A stretch of 64,000 nucleotides of DNA from assembly GCA_013368315.1 (NCBI GenBank), contig JAACJM010000009.1:620001-684000 (forward strand), given 5' to 3'. Shown here in pieces: positions 13,586 to 25,039 of the stretch. The translations under genes and the position numbers were made by a program. Each line of letters opens with the position of its first letter. Within the stretch, counting starts at the first letter, position 1. The DNA comes from Tetrapyrgos nigripes (Eukaryota; Basidiomycota; Agaricomycetes; Agaricales; Campanellaceae). Below the pieces are notes generated by a model. The model was not told the origin of the DNA, ran no database searches, and saw only the letters and a program-made list of their open reading frames with translations.

Positions 13586-14738
13586 CGTTAGGCGAAGCAA
13601 AGAATCAATCGAAGTAAGCGAGTCGATTTACGTCGTGGATGGATGTGAAAAGGTTAGACAGCGAGATGGAGGTGGTCGGGAAGGTGGTATGTAGTCCAGA
13701 GACTCGGGGAATCCTTCGTCAGAAAGCGAGGAATTTATACTGTCGGGTGGATAACGGATAATCCATCAATGCGTCTAATCCGATTGAGAAATTTTCGTTA
13801 AGGTGGTTGTGGAGCAGGCCACTCCACGTTGAGTAACGACAGCGCCGCCGCTAGACTCCGTTTTCTTTCCATGATCAGAACTTTCCAAATTTCTGTATCA
13901 AGCTTCTGAAATGAGAGACGTGCGTCAGTTAGCTGCAGCTGCAAGGATTTGTGCACAGAAAGGCTCACCTGCTCGTTTCTTCTCTAATAGAGATCTCTGG
14001 CACTGCACACGTAGAAGATTGTCATCTTGGCTCGGCTAAGGTAGCTAGCGTTGGCAAAGTGTTGACACCGTTGGCGTTGGTGAGCCGACCAAAGAGAATT
14101 TACCATGACATCACATCCTAGGCACCGCGGTTCATATTCGCCCCGACCTCCGTTTGGCAAACACGTACATACATACCCAGCCTGCTCAGCCTGGTACGTA
14201 CTGTATGGTACTTTAGGCTACTGTAGGCTTGTCCCATAATCATCTATCCCGTTCTAAGCTGTATCCACAACTCCAATGACCAACCAACTGTGCGTGTGGC
14301 AAGTCGTGCGTTGGAATAGCTGCTGGCCGCCGTGTCTGGAGAAAGGTATGATGGGGCAGGGATGCCATAACGAAAGAGACAGTCGGACCGGGCGTGTAAA
14401 CAGTGTGGGACGGTACGCCGGACGACGCTAAGTAAGATCAATCGGATAAGGACGCCGTGAAGTGTAGATGTTTCGCAGGGAAGATCACTGCAAGATAACT
14501 GCCACATCGCCGTGTACGGTGAACGAGCCCGAAACTTGAACGACGATATGCATTTGAATCTAGAGATGTCTGCAGCTTGCCAGCTACACATGAAATTAAA
14601 GTTTTTCAGGAATGGCCACACTGTGTTGTTGGGAATAGGTCAGTCTAGACACACAAATATACAAGGCCAAAATCTCACTGGAAACGTGCGCCGAACGTAG
14701 AAAGACATCATGGTTCACCAGTCTGAAATTTGTGGTAC
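13586..14738. other. Intergenic, no gene seen
   Basis: Upstream region of the sugar transporter. Frames here are short, low in codon bias and lack domains. Around 14165-14235 is a short run of GTAC/TAGGCT-type repeats of no evident function. Confidence 0.45.
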
Positions 14739-15917
14739 CTAAATTAGAAAACGGCCAGGTGCAACTTGAAACCTCACCAACTCACCTTTGCGAAACGGTC
14801 CATTTGCTCCTAGAACTTGAAAAAGCTTGGATACCTCTACTATTTTGACCCGGCCTTCTCCATGGGCTACTGCACGTCTTTCAGCGAAATCTCTGTGAGG
14901 CAAATCAGCTACATAGCCTATACACAAAGCCGGCAAGCATGCAGAGAAACCTCACCAGTCCTGAACCGATAAGCATAATTTCTGGTGTATCGCGAGGTCT
15001 GATCACGAATGGATGTTATGCCCCCATAGCTCTTATTCAGAGAACGGAGTTCGCTCCTTGACCTTTGGCCGGAACACAGAATTTGCTTCAATGTTGAGGA
15101 GGAGGGGAAGTTGAGGTTTCCTTTTGAGGTTAGGACATATTAGTGCATGGTGAATTAGATAGGTAGATTGCTGGAGAACTTGGACGTAGACCGAGTCGGA
15201 GTGGGTCCTGGCTACACTACAGGTATTGAGAGGAAAGAGCTGACTGGGGCTGTAAAACTTTCCCTGCTTTTGATAGTAAGATGTGCGAGATTTGATGTCA
15301 GCTGCAAGATTGATTTCTTTGAGCTGTTCTGGGGATATCTTGAACCAAAAACAGTCTAAGGTCAGCTCATTCAATGAGGATGCGGATCTCTTTAACAAGG
15401 AGATAAACGCATCGTGAGGCCATGGCAGATTTTCCCAGTCATATATCGACGACCGCAGACTAGGGCTGGAGAGGATAGCTCGTCAATAGCTGCAGATGTG
15501 GGAGAGATCCAGGGCCAGACTGCATGGCCTCTGACGGACTGGGCACCCATTGTATGACCAGAGAGTAGAAGGCATGGTGATGCAGCGTGAAAATCTGAGT
15601 GAGTACCTCTTGGGGTAGCTTCCGTTGCAAGTCGTCATATGTGCAGATACCGCTCTACCTCTCCTTCCAGGATAGAAAAGGCAACCTTCATTCGAGTGGT
15701 TGCGGAACGCTCCAGTATATTCTACTGGATGTCGTTCATGTTCGGGACGAAGGACTGTTCCTGCTCCTTCGGCAGAAGGACATGACGCCAACTTCCAGAA
15801 CGGGCTGTCCAATAGGAGAGTGGCAGGGTGTGAGAGATTAGGATTAGAGCGAGATTTTGGCATTGGAAACTCCGTAGAGGCGCACTCAGCACACTCAGCA
15901 CAGTTGAAGATGCTCAT
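14739..15917 (-). pseudogene. Decayed F-box-like gene
   Basis: Coding-like blocks in different minus frames, in the order of an F-box protein. Near 15590-15630 is LQRKLPQEVLTQIFTL (F-box core). Near 15380-15450 is SIYDWENLPWPHDAFISLLK, running into RSASSLNELTLDCFWFKISP and PEQLKEINLA, with an LRR-like look. Near 14950-15060 is SLNKSYGGITSIRDQTSRYT. Between them are frame changes and stops that introns of normal size do not resolve. I read this as a degenerate copy of the F-box/LRR family present elsewhere in the window. A heavily spliced functional gene is possible but less likely. Confidence 0.4.
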
Positions 15918-16052
15918 GGCTTCTCCGTGCTCGAGCTGTCACTAAAGAAAAACAAAACGCAAACTATGAATGTGACACATATACACGTGACTGTGACATT
16001 TCGTGACATTAACAAATTGAAAATTTCTGATTCGCCGACAGTGCTAGCTTGG

Positions 16053-18076
16053 ATGCTAGCTCGTCGTCTCCTGCGTTACTCTGCTTCTCTTCTCATCACT
16101 AGAAACCACAGAATCTATCCTACCCGAGCTCCTTTTCTTTACTTCTCTATGGCTTCTCCAAAAGTGGGCGAAACAAGGGCTTTATCTGAAGACCCAGTAA
16201 CACCAGGCAAACGACCAAGGCTTGACGAAGGACCTAGTGAACCCGTGACAGCAGAAGGTCCGATTCAGAAGAAGCCCAAAGATAAAGCGAAGAACTTTGC
16301 CAAGAAAAATGCGAAAAGGCTGAAGAAAGCTCGAGAAAACGTTCTTGAGGAGTGTTCTCCCGAAGATGTCCAGTGGAAAGATATTGTTGAGTTGCTTGAG
16401 CAGGATGTCGTTGGCAAAGCTATTGAAGAAGGAACGGAATTCCAGTCGCCTTTCGCATTCCGTGAAGAGGTCGAGCTGGAAGTGAAAGCCATCTCTCCGA
16501 ATGGTATGTGATTGTTGTTGTTATCTTTGACGACGCAGACAGAAATTCTCCAGGTCCTCAGGCGCCGGTCTTGCACAGTCAGATTCTGAAGATAAACGGC
16601 GGTGGGTGGTCGTAGTTCCATTCGCTTTGCCAGGAGAACGGGTCAAAGCAAGAATCTACAAGAATGCAAGAATGCACTCTCTGGCAGATTTCATTGAGAT
16701 TGTGCGACCGAATTCCGAGCTGAGGGATGACAGTAGGATCCAGTGTCGGTATTTCTCAAAATGCGGAGGATGTCAGTACCAGGTAAGGAAGCTCCCATTC
16801 TTTCGAAGGCCATATCCCTGACCTTGTCGTTTAGATGCTTTCATACGAGACCCAGCTGGACTTCAAACGTAACGTTGTCATTAAAGCATATAAAAACTAC
16901 TCCCGTGAGTCCCAGTGTTTAATTCGCTTCGCCGTGATTAAACCTTCTCCAGATCTACCTGCAACATCCATCCCAAAGGTTCAGCCCACTATAGGCTCGC
17001 CTCTCCAGTATGGTTATCGTACCAAGATAACTCCACATTTTCAAGCGCCTCCTTCAAAGGTAGATAAAGTTGAGTTGCAGAAGCAGTGTGCTGAAGGAAA
17101 AGCACCGGAATGGTTAAAAATTGGTTTTAACCGGCAAGGGACGAGCAATGTCATGGATATTGAGGTACGCTAGCTCTATCGGTTCACTGGGACTCTTCAA
17201 GCTCATCATGCCCCCAGGAATGTCCTATCGCTACTCCTGTCCTCAACGAAGCATTGCCTGGTGTACGAGACAGCATAGTCAAGTACGTGCTAACCCATCC
17301 GACTAGCCTTCACAAACTAACGTGTGAGCTGCAGAACCATACACACCTACAAGCGCGGCGCTACACTTCTCCTTCGGGAGACCCTTGACACTGCAGAAGA
17401 TAGTAAACATCCACCAGATACCAAGCTTTGCAACACCAGCCAGCACGCTTCCATCAGAGAAAAAGTAGGCGACTTCATTTTTGAATACGTCGCCAACTCT
17501 TTCTTTCAAAATAACAACGTCATCCTCCCTGCTCTAACGTCCTACGTGCGCGATGCTATCATCGCGTTATATCCCAACCCAGACGACCCTGCTCGTCCTG
17601 ACCACCTCATCGACACCTACTGTGGTTCAGGCCTCTTCGCCATCACACTCTCCCCCAACTTTTCCAAAATCGTCGGAATCGAAATATCCGCAGAGTCGAT
17701 TCAATCCGCCAATCAAAACGCTAAACTCAACAATCTCCCTGCTGACCGTGTCGAGTTTCGGAAAGGAGACGCCTCGGATATCTTCCAGGCTGTTCAAGAC
17801 TTTCCACCGGAAAAGACGGTGATGGTTATTGACCCACCGAGAAAGGGTTGTGATGATGCGTTTATTCAGCAGTTGTTGAAGTTTAGGTGTAAGGTGGTAG
17901 CGTATGTGAGCTGTAACGTGCATACGCAGGCGAGAGATGTTGGAAAGATTTTGAAGGCGACGGAGAAAGAGGTTGAGGGAGAAGGGAAGAAGTATGTGTT
18001 GGAGAGCTTGAGAGGCTTTGATTTGTTCCCACAAACGGCGCATGTTGAATCGGTGGCGATTTTGAAGTTAGTTTAG
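16053..18076 (+). CDS. TRM2: tRNA (uracil-5-)-methyltransferase, TRM2/TrmA family
   Basis: SAM-dependent enzyme making m5U54 in the T-loop of tRNA. Six exons join in phase: 16053-16503, 16562-16782, 16835-16914, 16953-17164, 17218-17282, 17335-18076. Seen: a TRAM-like region (WVVVVPFALPGERVKARIYK), the Cys cluster CRYFSKCGGCQYQ, the SAM-binding motif LIDTYCGSGLFAITL, VIDPPRKGCDDAFI, the catalytic cysteine in VAYVSCNVHTQARD, and the family ending FDLFPQTAHVESVAIL. The first Met (16053) begins MLARRLLRYSASLLITRNHR, an Arg/Ser-rich, acid-free stretch typical of a mitochondrial presequence. A second Met at 16149 (MASPKVG) begins a Lys-rich nuclear-looking segment. Both compartments could be served by alternative starts. 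About 580 residues. Confidence 0.92.
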
Positions 18077-18722
18077 GTGCTGTAGTATATAGTTGTCCCA
18101 CCTTCTTCAGCTGTGTCGTCTTTTGTTCAGTTTGGTGGCCAAAGAAGAGCTTTCATGAGAGGAAGAGACAATTTCAAACACCGACGCGTCTCTTCTTCGT
18201 ACTGCCATGGTGCTTCTTCTGGCAGTTCTCAGTCAAATGTCCTTCAGGGAGATTTTGAACAGTCCTCTTTTAACAATATGGTTACTGAACTTGCGGCATG
18301 CATTAGGATGGTACCTCAAGCTTCACGGACTGAAGGACCGCCGTGTAGAGCTGTGGAACATGATCCGTTCGTAGAACCGTGCTACAGATGGTAGACCAAA
18401 CTTCTAGGATACCTGGGGCATCCTCGGGTATGGAAAGAAAGACAGAGCCAGCAGCGACGAGACAAATTTCCGATTTCGTCCTGACAGTAGCAGAATTGAG
18501 CGAATGTGCGCTGACGGCCGTCGGCGACCGAGAGTAACTTCGCAGGAGAGTTTGTAACAAAGCAGTGTTATAGGTGATACGACTGGTATCACTATCTTGA
18601 AAGGCACTTCTGCTTGTTATTATAGGATTCTGTAGGTGTAGGGTTGCGAAAAGTAGTGGGTTGACCGTAGGCAATAGAGAGACGACGTCACGCGATCCCG
18701 ACGATCTCAACCACAAACCACC
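18077..18722. other. Intergenic, no convincing gene
   Basis: A 145-codon minus frame (18303-18740) spans most of it, but it has no motif and overlaps the start of the plus-strand candidate at 18723. A GACGCGTC palindrome lies at 18183. Confidence 0.4.
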
Positions 18723-19281
18723 ATGTCCTCCTCCTTCCAATGGCTTCAGCGACCTCTAAGCGAACTCTTTTCCAACTCAAGAAATGTCTTAACGAGCCCT
18801 ACAATGGCTCTTTGACTCTAGCTGAAGTCGAACTGGAGTCCTTTCATCTCAACGAGCTTGCCTGCTGTCCTCGAGCTCTTTGCGAGGTTTCTGATCGCGC
18901 TACCGGCGAGCTTTATAATATTTTTCTATCGTTTGAGGCAACTGAGGGACATATCCTGGTATCAGAGGCTCAAAGACATACTCCTTGCAACGCAGTGCCT
19001 CCAGAGCCTATTTTGGTCCCAGCCCGGGTAATACACTCCTCCAGAACGCTCTTTGAGGATAGGAGCAGGTCTGTTTCGATGGTTTGGCTCAGACACAGGA
19101 CCTGTCGCCACTTAGCTACTATCATCACCATTCATCCTCCTACAACCCAATGATTCGTGCTTCTGCCCTACACGTTCGATGTTTCAACAGGAGTTCGACA
19201 CTATGCTTTAGAAACCTCAGGCCTCAGGCTCGAAAGACTATAGTGAGCACTCTTCTCTTTCTTCCGTCACTTGATTATTGA
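18723..19281 (+). CDS. Candidate small gene of unknown function, splicing unresolved
   Basis: An ATG at 18723 in excellent context (ACCACCATGTCC) opens MSSSFQWLQRPLSELFSNSR. About 120 bp further on, the same strand has a strongly coding-like stretch in another frame: FISTSLPAVLELFARFLIAL, then PASFIIFFYRLRQLRDISWY and QRLKDILLATQCLQSLFWSQ. It includes a plausible membrane helix (LELFARFLIALPASFIIFF). A third block near 19090 reads SPLSYYHHHSSSYNPMIRAS. The joins would need introns of about 35-75 bp, for example one ending near 18820 and one starting after GTAATACACTCC near 19028. I do not recognise the protein and cannot fix the exon edges. The 3' end may overlap the small minus-strand gene. 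Confidence 0.3.
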
Positions 19282-19536
19282 CGAAACGCTTCTCTTTTCC
19301 AGCTCTTCATTGTTGTACGCGTCAAGCAGGCCTTCCTCATGAGTCATCCCTAAGTCACCGTCACTGTTGACCACCATCCCGAACCTTTCTCGTTCGCTAC
19401 CCTTCTTATGGGGACCTCACTTTCCAATCTGACAATTTCATAGAGCTCACCTGACCAAATTCATGAAGGTCTTGGTGCCGGTACTGGCGTCGTCGGTCTT
19501 AGTGGTGATCATAGGGTCGAAGAGCTCATGACTCAT
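19267..19536 (-). CDS. Small hypothetical protein (about 70 residues), two or three exons
   Basis: Minus strand: ATG at 19536 in good context (CACCATGAG) opens MSHELFDPMITTKTDDASTG followed by TKTFMNLV. A donor-like AGGTGAGC follows, and a second coding-like block reads MTHEEGLLDAYNNEELEKRS, ending SVSSIIK and a stop at 19267. The intron between the blocks is about 45-50 bp. The strongest donor puts the downstream block out of frame unless a second very short intron is used, so the exact protein is uncertain. Both blocks are polar and acidic, without membrane segments. I do not recognise the family. Confidence 0.35.
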
Positions 19537-19896
19537 GGTGCGCGCTCTGTCGCGGATAATTTGAGGGATTCCAAATGCGTTGTATACCTAGAGACGTTTT
19601 CGCTGTATGTCGCAAACCTTTGCGAGCCCATTGGGAGGAACAGTAGATGCAAAGACAGCAGTTCACTCCATGTATTAGAAATCCTGTAAATTTGGCAATT
19701 TCTGATCAAATTTCTATGAAAACTTGTCAGCTTCTCTTTCTGATTATTACAGCTGCATGCTTCAAGTTGCCAGTGCTTTTTGCTTGAACCCAACTGTCAT
19801 GTCGGTATACATCTCGTCGGCATGGGCTTGTTGAGCGCCTTGGGCGCTTGAAGGTTCATCTTCATTGTCATCCTCGACGTCCTGCTCGTTCGTCCA
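19537..19896. other. Short intergenic stretch, nothing recognised
   Basis: Between the small minus-strand candidate and the amidase. Upstream frames do not carry motifs. Confidence 0.4.
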
Positions 19897-22060
19897 ATGC
19901 TGTCCGTGCTCTCCGCCAATCCTTTGTGTTTTGCTACCACATGTACAGTCATCAGCAGCATAGTGTCACTAACCGTCATACACCGCCAAGAATCGACTTA
20001 CCTCATCCATACGTCAAACCCAGTCACATCTATCAGCAGCGATGCCTTCTACTATGGAACAGATCAAGCCTGGACAGACATCGAGCTCATTACCTCGGTG
20101 CACTTGTCGAACCAAAGGTCCATTGTGTCCGAACACAGTCTAAAGACTCAAATCACCCGGTTTCGCGACTTATCCGACGATGTCTGGACTGATGAGTTTT
20201 TGGATGGGATAGCAGTTGCAGGGAGCGGAAATTTCATGTTGGACGCATCTGCTGTGCGATGGATGAGAGACGAGGGTATTAAAACATTATTCCTATCGGG
20301 GACTTTGGAACCCGCCAATCTCGAAGGAATGGATTTGCGAAACATTACACTTGTCCGTCTATCCACTACTTTACCCCCTGGACCATTCGCAGTCTCAACA
20401 GACGCTACATCCGGTGCATATGCGATACTTAACGTCTATCTCCTCCGCCCAGATATCTACGAGGCGTTCATGTCTGGAATAATCCCGAATGGCGACGGCA
20501 GCTGGCAGCAGACCAATCTCACCTTTCCCGAACGCGCGCTCACTGTAAACCCCGATTCTCCAACCCCTGCTCAGTATATCCCCATTCCTTCGCGTTTGAA
20601 CAGCCTCGATGCTGATGGTGCTCTTGCTGGTATGCGATTCGTTGTGAAAGACATCTTCGACATGCAAGGTGTCGTTACCACAGCTGGATCCACTGTCTAC
20701 GCCGAAACAAACCCCTTTGTCAAGTCTACAGCGCCTTCTATACAAGCGCTCATCGACCAGGGTGCAGTTCCCATTGGGAAGACGCGGACATCCCAGTTTG
20801 CACATGGTGCCAATCCTTGGGAGTTTCGCGACTATGCATATTCGTGGAATCCACGAGGAGATGGATATCTGACTGCCATGTCGTCGAGCTCGGGGAGTGG
20901 ATGTGCGACAGCTGGGTATGACTGGGTAGATTTTGCTGTTGGGAGCGATACGAGAGGAAGTGTTAGGAGACCTGCGTCTGTGGTTGGTGTATATGGGATT
21001 AGGCCGTCGTTTGGGAGTTTGAGTAGGGAGGGTGTGGTCCCTTTGTCGGAAGAGATGGATACGTTTGGGATTTTTGCTAGGGATCCTGAGTTGTTTTATG
21101 ACGTGGCCATGTCATGGTGAGTTCTCACTATTTCAGTCACTGATCTCGCCGGTCAGACGTTTACAAATAGCTTCTAGGTACGCTCAGTCGCCAGTCAAAG
21201 CGAACTCTAGTTTCACATCTTTCCCTCATCAACTCCTCTATCCATACGACCACTTTCCCGTGGGAAATCCCGCCGCTCAGTCTATCTATGACAATTTCGT
21301 CAACACTCTCCATGAACAACTCAATATCACTCGAGTTCCTATCAACATTACCGACAAACTCCTTCCTTACTTGCCCGATGGAAGTTTTGATCAGTTCAAA
21401 AGACATGCCGATATCCTCGCAGAGTATCATTCCTGGAATACTGTCGGTAGACCTTTAGTAGAGACCTACCAGCTCTTCGGGCGTGATCCCGTCTTTGACC
21501 CAGTCCCAGAATCCATGTTCTCTCGAGCCAAGACCCTTACACTTGAAGACTACCAAGCCGCTGTGTCCATGAAAAACAAGTTCACAGAGGCCATTTCCCG
21601 AGATTTCTTTGGAACAGACCTCGACTCAAAATCCTGTTCCGACTCTCTCCTCATCTACAACACCGGAATGGAAGGTCTCCCATCTTACAGAGAACAATCG
21701 TACAACTCTTTCCCCGGAGCTCCCCCGGACACGCAAACCGTCTTCAAATCCTCTACCACCGGTATACGAGCAACGGACAATCTACATTACATCGCTTCAA
21801 TGGGTGGCTTGGTAGAGGTTACACTCCCGTTGGGTCAAGTGGACTATTATAGCTGGGGTGTTAGTCAGGAGTGGGAGGTTTTACCGGTTTCGGTACAGTT
21901 GGTTGCAAAGAGAGGATGCGATGAGATGTTGCTTGAGTTGGTGAACGAGCTTGGGAGAGAGGGTGTGGTGAAAGAGGTTATCAGTGGAGAGGCTGCTTTT
22001 GAACAGGTTCTCCCCAGCGAAAATCCCGTCGGTCCTAGTTGGTTTCTGCCACTTCGATAA
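19897..22060 (+). CDS. Amidase-signature family protein with N-terminal extension
   Basis: Two exons (19897-21116 and 21178-22060) joined as SW|YAQ. Hydrolase expected to cleave an amide by the Ser-cisSer-Lys triad. Seen: catalytic Lys in GMRFVVKDIFDMQGV, the cis-Ser region MSSSSGSGCATAGY, and the nucleophile region DFAVGSDTRGSVRRPASVVG with GVYGIRPSFG. Family consensus in the last is GSDTGGS; here an Arg replaces the second Gly next to the nucleophile. About 230 residues precede the amidase domain, with a hydrophobic start (TTCTVISSIVSLTVI) that may be a signal peptide or anchor. Asn-rich sequons (NLT, NIT, NNT types) fit a secreted or endomembrane protein. Total about 700 residues. Substrate unknown; some fungal amidases with such an extension are annotated as Arp1-like. 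Confidence 0.8.
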
Positions 22061-22223
22061 GCTTAGTGGACTCTAAGCGAATCGAGAGGAATCTTTGAAA
22101 GTGAGAATACATCGATATGAATGGGAAGATTTGGTTTGCCTTTGTATTACTTACATAATAAATAAACAATTTGTTATGTAAATATGGTCTAGTGATACTA
22201 TGTACATAAATATAAATACTTTT
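22061..22223. other. Short convergent 3' spacer
   Basis: 163 bp of A+T-rich sequence between the amidase and F-box stop codons, with AATAAATAAA near 22158 that could serve polyadenylation. Confidence 0.4.
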
Positions 22224-24041
22224 CTATTCCTCCTCTTCTTCCAGCTTCGTTTCAATTACGACTTTCCAACCGTTCTTTCCGTCCACCTCAACCTCTCCTT
22301 CAAGCACATCAGCAGGATCAACATCATTCGGAAACCAACAGTACCCTTTAGCAACGAGCTCGCTCAATACCGTGTCTTCCTGCACCATTTTGGACGTGTA
22401 TTTCACCACGTAACGGACGGTTGCTCCAACCGTCATATTGCGCAATTGCAATACACTCTCCCTGTAGATGATAATGCTTCTGATCCTTTTACCACTCAAA
22501 CCCGAAATCCTGAAGATGTCAAGTTTGGGAGCAACCAACTGCAATGCTGCGCTTTCCTGATCAGAATCACTGCCCTGACTTCCGGAATCATTTTCGTCTT
22601 CGACACCACCACTGGCCGTTGTTTTGATCTCTAGGTCATCCGAGGTCCCCTTTAGCTCAACTTCGGCCCCGTCCGCATCTGTTTCTGCAACTCCTTCCTC
22701 CGGCTCGTTCCTATCAGTTCCCATATCACCAGCATCGTATCCAATAAACAATCTCCACACCTCTTCTTCAGGGCAGACCGAGGCAAAATTGATCTCCAAC
22801 ACCCTAAGCCCTTTGGCGGAGTAAATGAATCGCTTGAAGGCGCCAAAAGAGCAGCTCTCTAATCCCGAAAGCTTCAGGGACGTCAAAGAGGAGAGGAAGG
22901 GGAACAAACCCGACCGCAGCTTGGTCCATCCTAGCAGGTTCTCGACACTGCTGGACGTAGAGCTCGTGTCAGAGTTTTCTCCTACGCACAACTCCAAAAA
23001 ATCGCTGTAATCCGCATCTTCCTGCACGAGATCCAACTCCAGTTTTTGTACTTTGGACAAGTACATAAGTTCCAACGTCGAGATGAGATACTCGGGGTCG
23101 AGATCAACTAGTCTAAGGTGTCGGAGAGGCGTCAAAGTGATCCTTCGACTCGAGTCTGGAGCTGGCCACATCAATGTCAAGTTGTTCGCCTCAGGTTCCC
23201 TCGGACCAGAATACAGGATGGAAAGGTTTTTAAGATTCGGGGAACGAAGCATCATTTCCCAGCACTCGTATGGTGGTCGAATGCCATTGGGATGAAGAGC
23301 CAATTCGAGGCTCTCCAATTCCGCGAGATATGGACTGCTTTGCCAGGGCAGATTAACGCCTACAAGGCTGATGTGCCTCAAGTTAGGAACGATATTCCGA
23401 AAAAGCATTCGTGGGGGCGTCTGAATCGTATTCCACAAATCCTCGGCATCCTCGTAATCCTGGAAGTGGTACAACTGAAGCGTCTCGAGGTTCGGGGCAG
23501 GCCCACAATCATGAGCCAGCGCCTGTCTAGCTTGGATACGACACTCGTTGTCCCTGACTTTGAGATGGAACGAGCGCCACCTAAGCGTTTCTGGGATAAG
23601 CAATGTATTGAATATCTCTGCCAACTCCGTTCGGCTGAGATTTTCCCCCTCGATGTACTCGTCTGGCGCTACCGTCAAGATGAGGATGTCGAGGAGGTTT
23701 TGGGAGGGGTAGTCTGGGTAACCCATTTCGGTCAAACCAATGGCGGATGGGTTTTGTGGCCTCGATCTGGGGATGAAAAGACGGGCTTTTTGAATGTCGG
23801 ATGGGGTACGAAAGTGGAGAGTACTCCAAAGAGTGGCATCATCCAAGGCTATCGTTCGCCACCTACGACTGACCGAGGAGATCGCGAGTTGAAAGTCAGG
23901 GGAGTAGGTGTAATCTTCCGAAGTATTCGAAGCTTTGAGCAAGAAAGGTGTCTGACTTTCATCGGGTCGGTCCAAGACAGCCCCGTACCTGAAAATAGTA
24001 GCGAGCGAGGATCGAGGGAGGGTTTCGATTCCGGTGGACAT
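22224..24041 (-). CDS. F-box-like protein, second copy
   Basis: Uninterrupted frame of 605 residues. The N-terminus has a weak F-box (ETLPRSSLATIFRYGAV) followed by ISSVSRRWRTIALDDATLW, the diagnostic second half (SRRWRxIA...ATLW). Leucine-rich segments follow (NLETLQLYHFQDYEDAED, LRHISLVGVNL, LKNLSILYSGP, LRHLRLVDLDPEYLIST, LTSLKLSGLESCSFG). An acidic Ser/Glu/Asp-rich linker lies near residues 455-500, and the C-terminus ends in a short Glu run. Probably an SCF substrate adaptor. The overlapping frame on the plus strand (23118-24062) is a shadow. No intron needed. Confidence 0.78.
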   Translation of the reverse strand: MSTGIETLPRSSLATIFRYGAVLDRPDESQTPFLLKASNTSEDYTYSPDFQLAISSVSRRWRTIALDDATLWSTLHFRTPSDIQKARLFIPRSRPQNPSAIGLTEMGYPDYPSQNLLDILILTVAPDEYIEGENLSRTELAEIFNTLLIPETLRWRSFHLKVRDNECRIQARQALAHDCGPAPNLETLQLYHFQDYEDAEDLWNTIQTPPRMLFRNIVPNLRHISLVGVNLPWQSSPYLAELESLELALHPNGIRPPYECWEMMLRSPNLKNLSILYSGPREPEANNLTLMWPAPDSSRRITLTPLRHLRLVDLDPEYLISTLELMYLSKVQKLELDLVQEDADYSDFLELCVGENSDTSSTSSSVENLLGWTKLRSGLFPFLSSLTSLKLSGLESCSFGAFKRFIYSAKGLRVLEINFASVCPEEEVWRLFIGYDAGDMGTDRNEPEEGVAETDADGAEVELKGTSDDLEIKTTASGGVEDENDSGSQGSDSDQESAALQLVAPKLDIFRISGLSGKRIRSIIIYRESVLQLRNMTVGATVRYVVKYTSKMVQEDTVLSELVAKGYCWFPNDVDPADVLEGEVEVDGKNGWKVVIETKLEEEEE

Positions 24042-25039
24042 GGAGGTGCGGAGCTGCGGTAGGTCTCGAGTGTAACCTAGATTGGAGGTGCAGAAAAAAA
24101 CTGACGACCTCGTAGGTGATTAAAAAAGTTCCAGGAATAAAGAGATAAAGGCGCTGGTCCTATAGTGCAACATTCTAAGTTGACGGATTCATTGCTTCTC
24201 ATAACATCCGATCAACATGAATCCCGATGAAGTGACTCCAGATGAGTACAAGCTGGTCTTGCCGGGTACACTATGATGCCAGAGTATTCTAGCGCTGGAT
24301 ATGGTAATCAATTAGCTGAAGAGCGTTTTGATTCAATTATCAAAGACTCGGACTTGAGACCATGAGCGCTGTCAAAGCTGGGTTTATCTTCGTCATACCG
24401 AAAGTCCAGGAACAGGAATAAGGTTCCTGAATGATGAATGTTAATCTTGCCGATGAATTCGTCCTGTGCTCCTTCCAGGCTTTCGGAATGACGTTCATCT
24501 TTGTGGCCCCGAATATCTCTTGTATGGATCATACTGGAGGAATGCAATTAATCAACATTTAATCTCGAATTCATTGACATAGTAAACACCGTGCAGCGCC
24601 GGCTGGAAGTAAACTCACCGGTACTGCATCTCGGAAAACACCAACACAAATTTGAAGTAAATCCACTGGCAGGAGCACTCAATACCTAGCTAGTATGCTT
24701 CAATCCTTGAACTCATGGTCTTTTCCGTCGCAGAATTGCAAGCTGCCAGTCGATGGCACTGCGTCTAATATAGCTAATTTGACGAGGTCTCAACACAGCA
24801 GATCCAATCGAGTACAAGCACAGCGGGAAAACGGGTGCCAGATGAGCATAAGCCATTAAGGAGTCAGTCTCTCATCATCTTTTCTCTTTCGGTAGACCCG
24901 GGCGGGCTCGTAACCTTCAAGTTGTCCTCTCTTCTCGTCCTGTCGTTTTTCCCCCAATAGATTCAGCAGCATATTCCAGTATGAATACAAGATTGAATAT
25001 ACGTTCAGAGCTACGAAAGAAAATCTATGCCATCAGTAC
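24042..25039. other. Intergenic, no gene seen
   Basis: About 1 kb upstream of the second F-box gene. Frames are short and motif-free on both strands. Confidence 0.5.

Noticed and set aside
18303..18740. 145-codon minus-strand frame facing TRM2
   Set aside because: No domain, ordinary random-frame composition, and it overlaps the well-contexted ATG of the plus-strand candidate at 18723.
23118..24062. 314-codon plus-strand frame
   Set aside because: Complete antisense shadow of the second F-box gene, whose own frame has F-box and LRR features.
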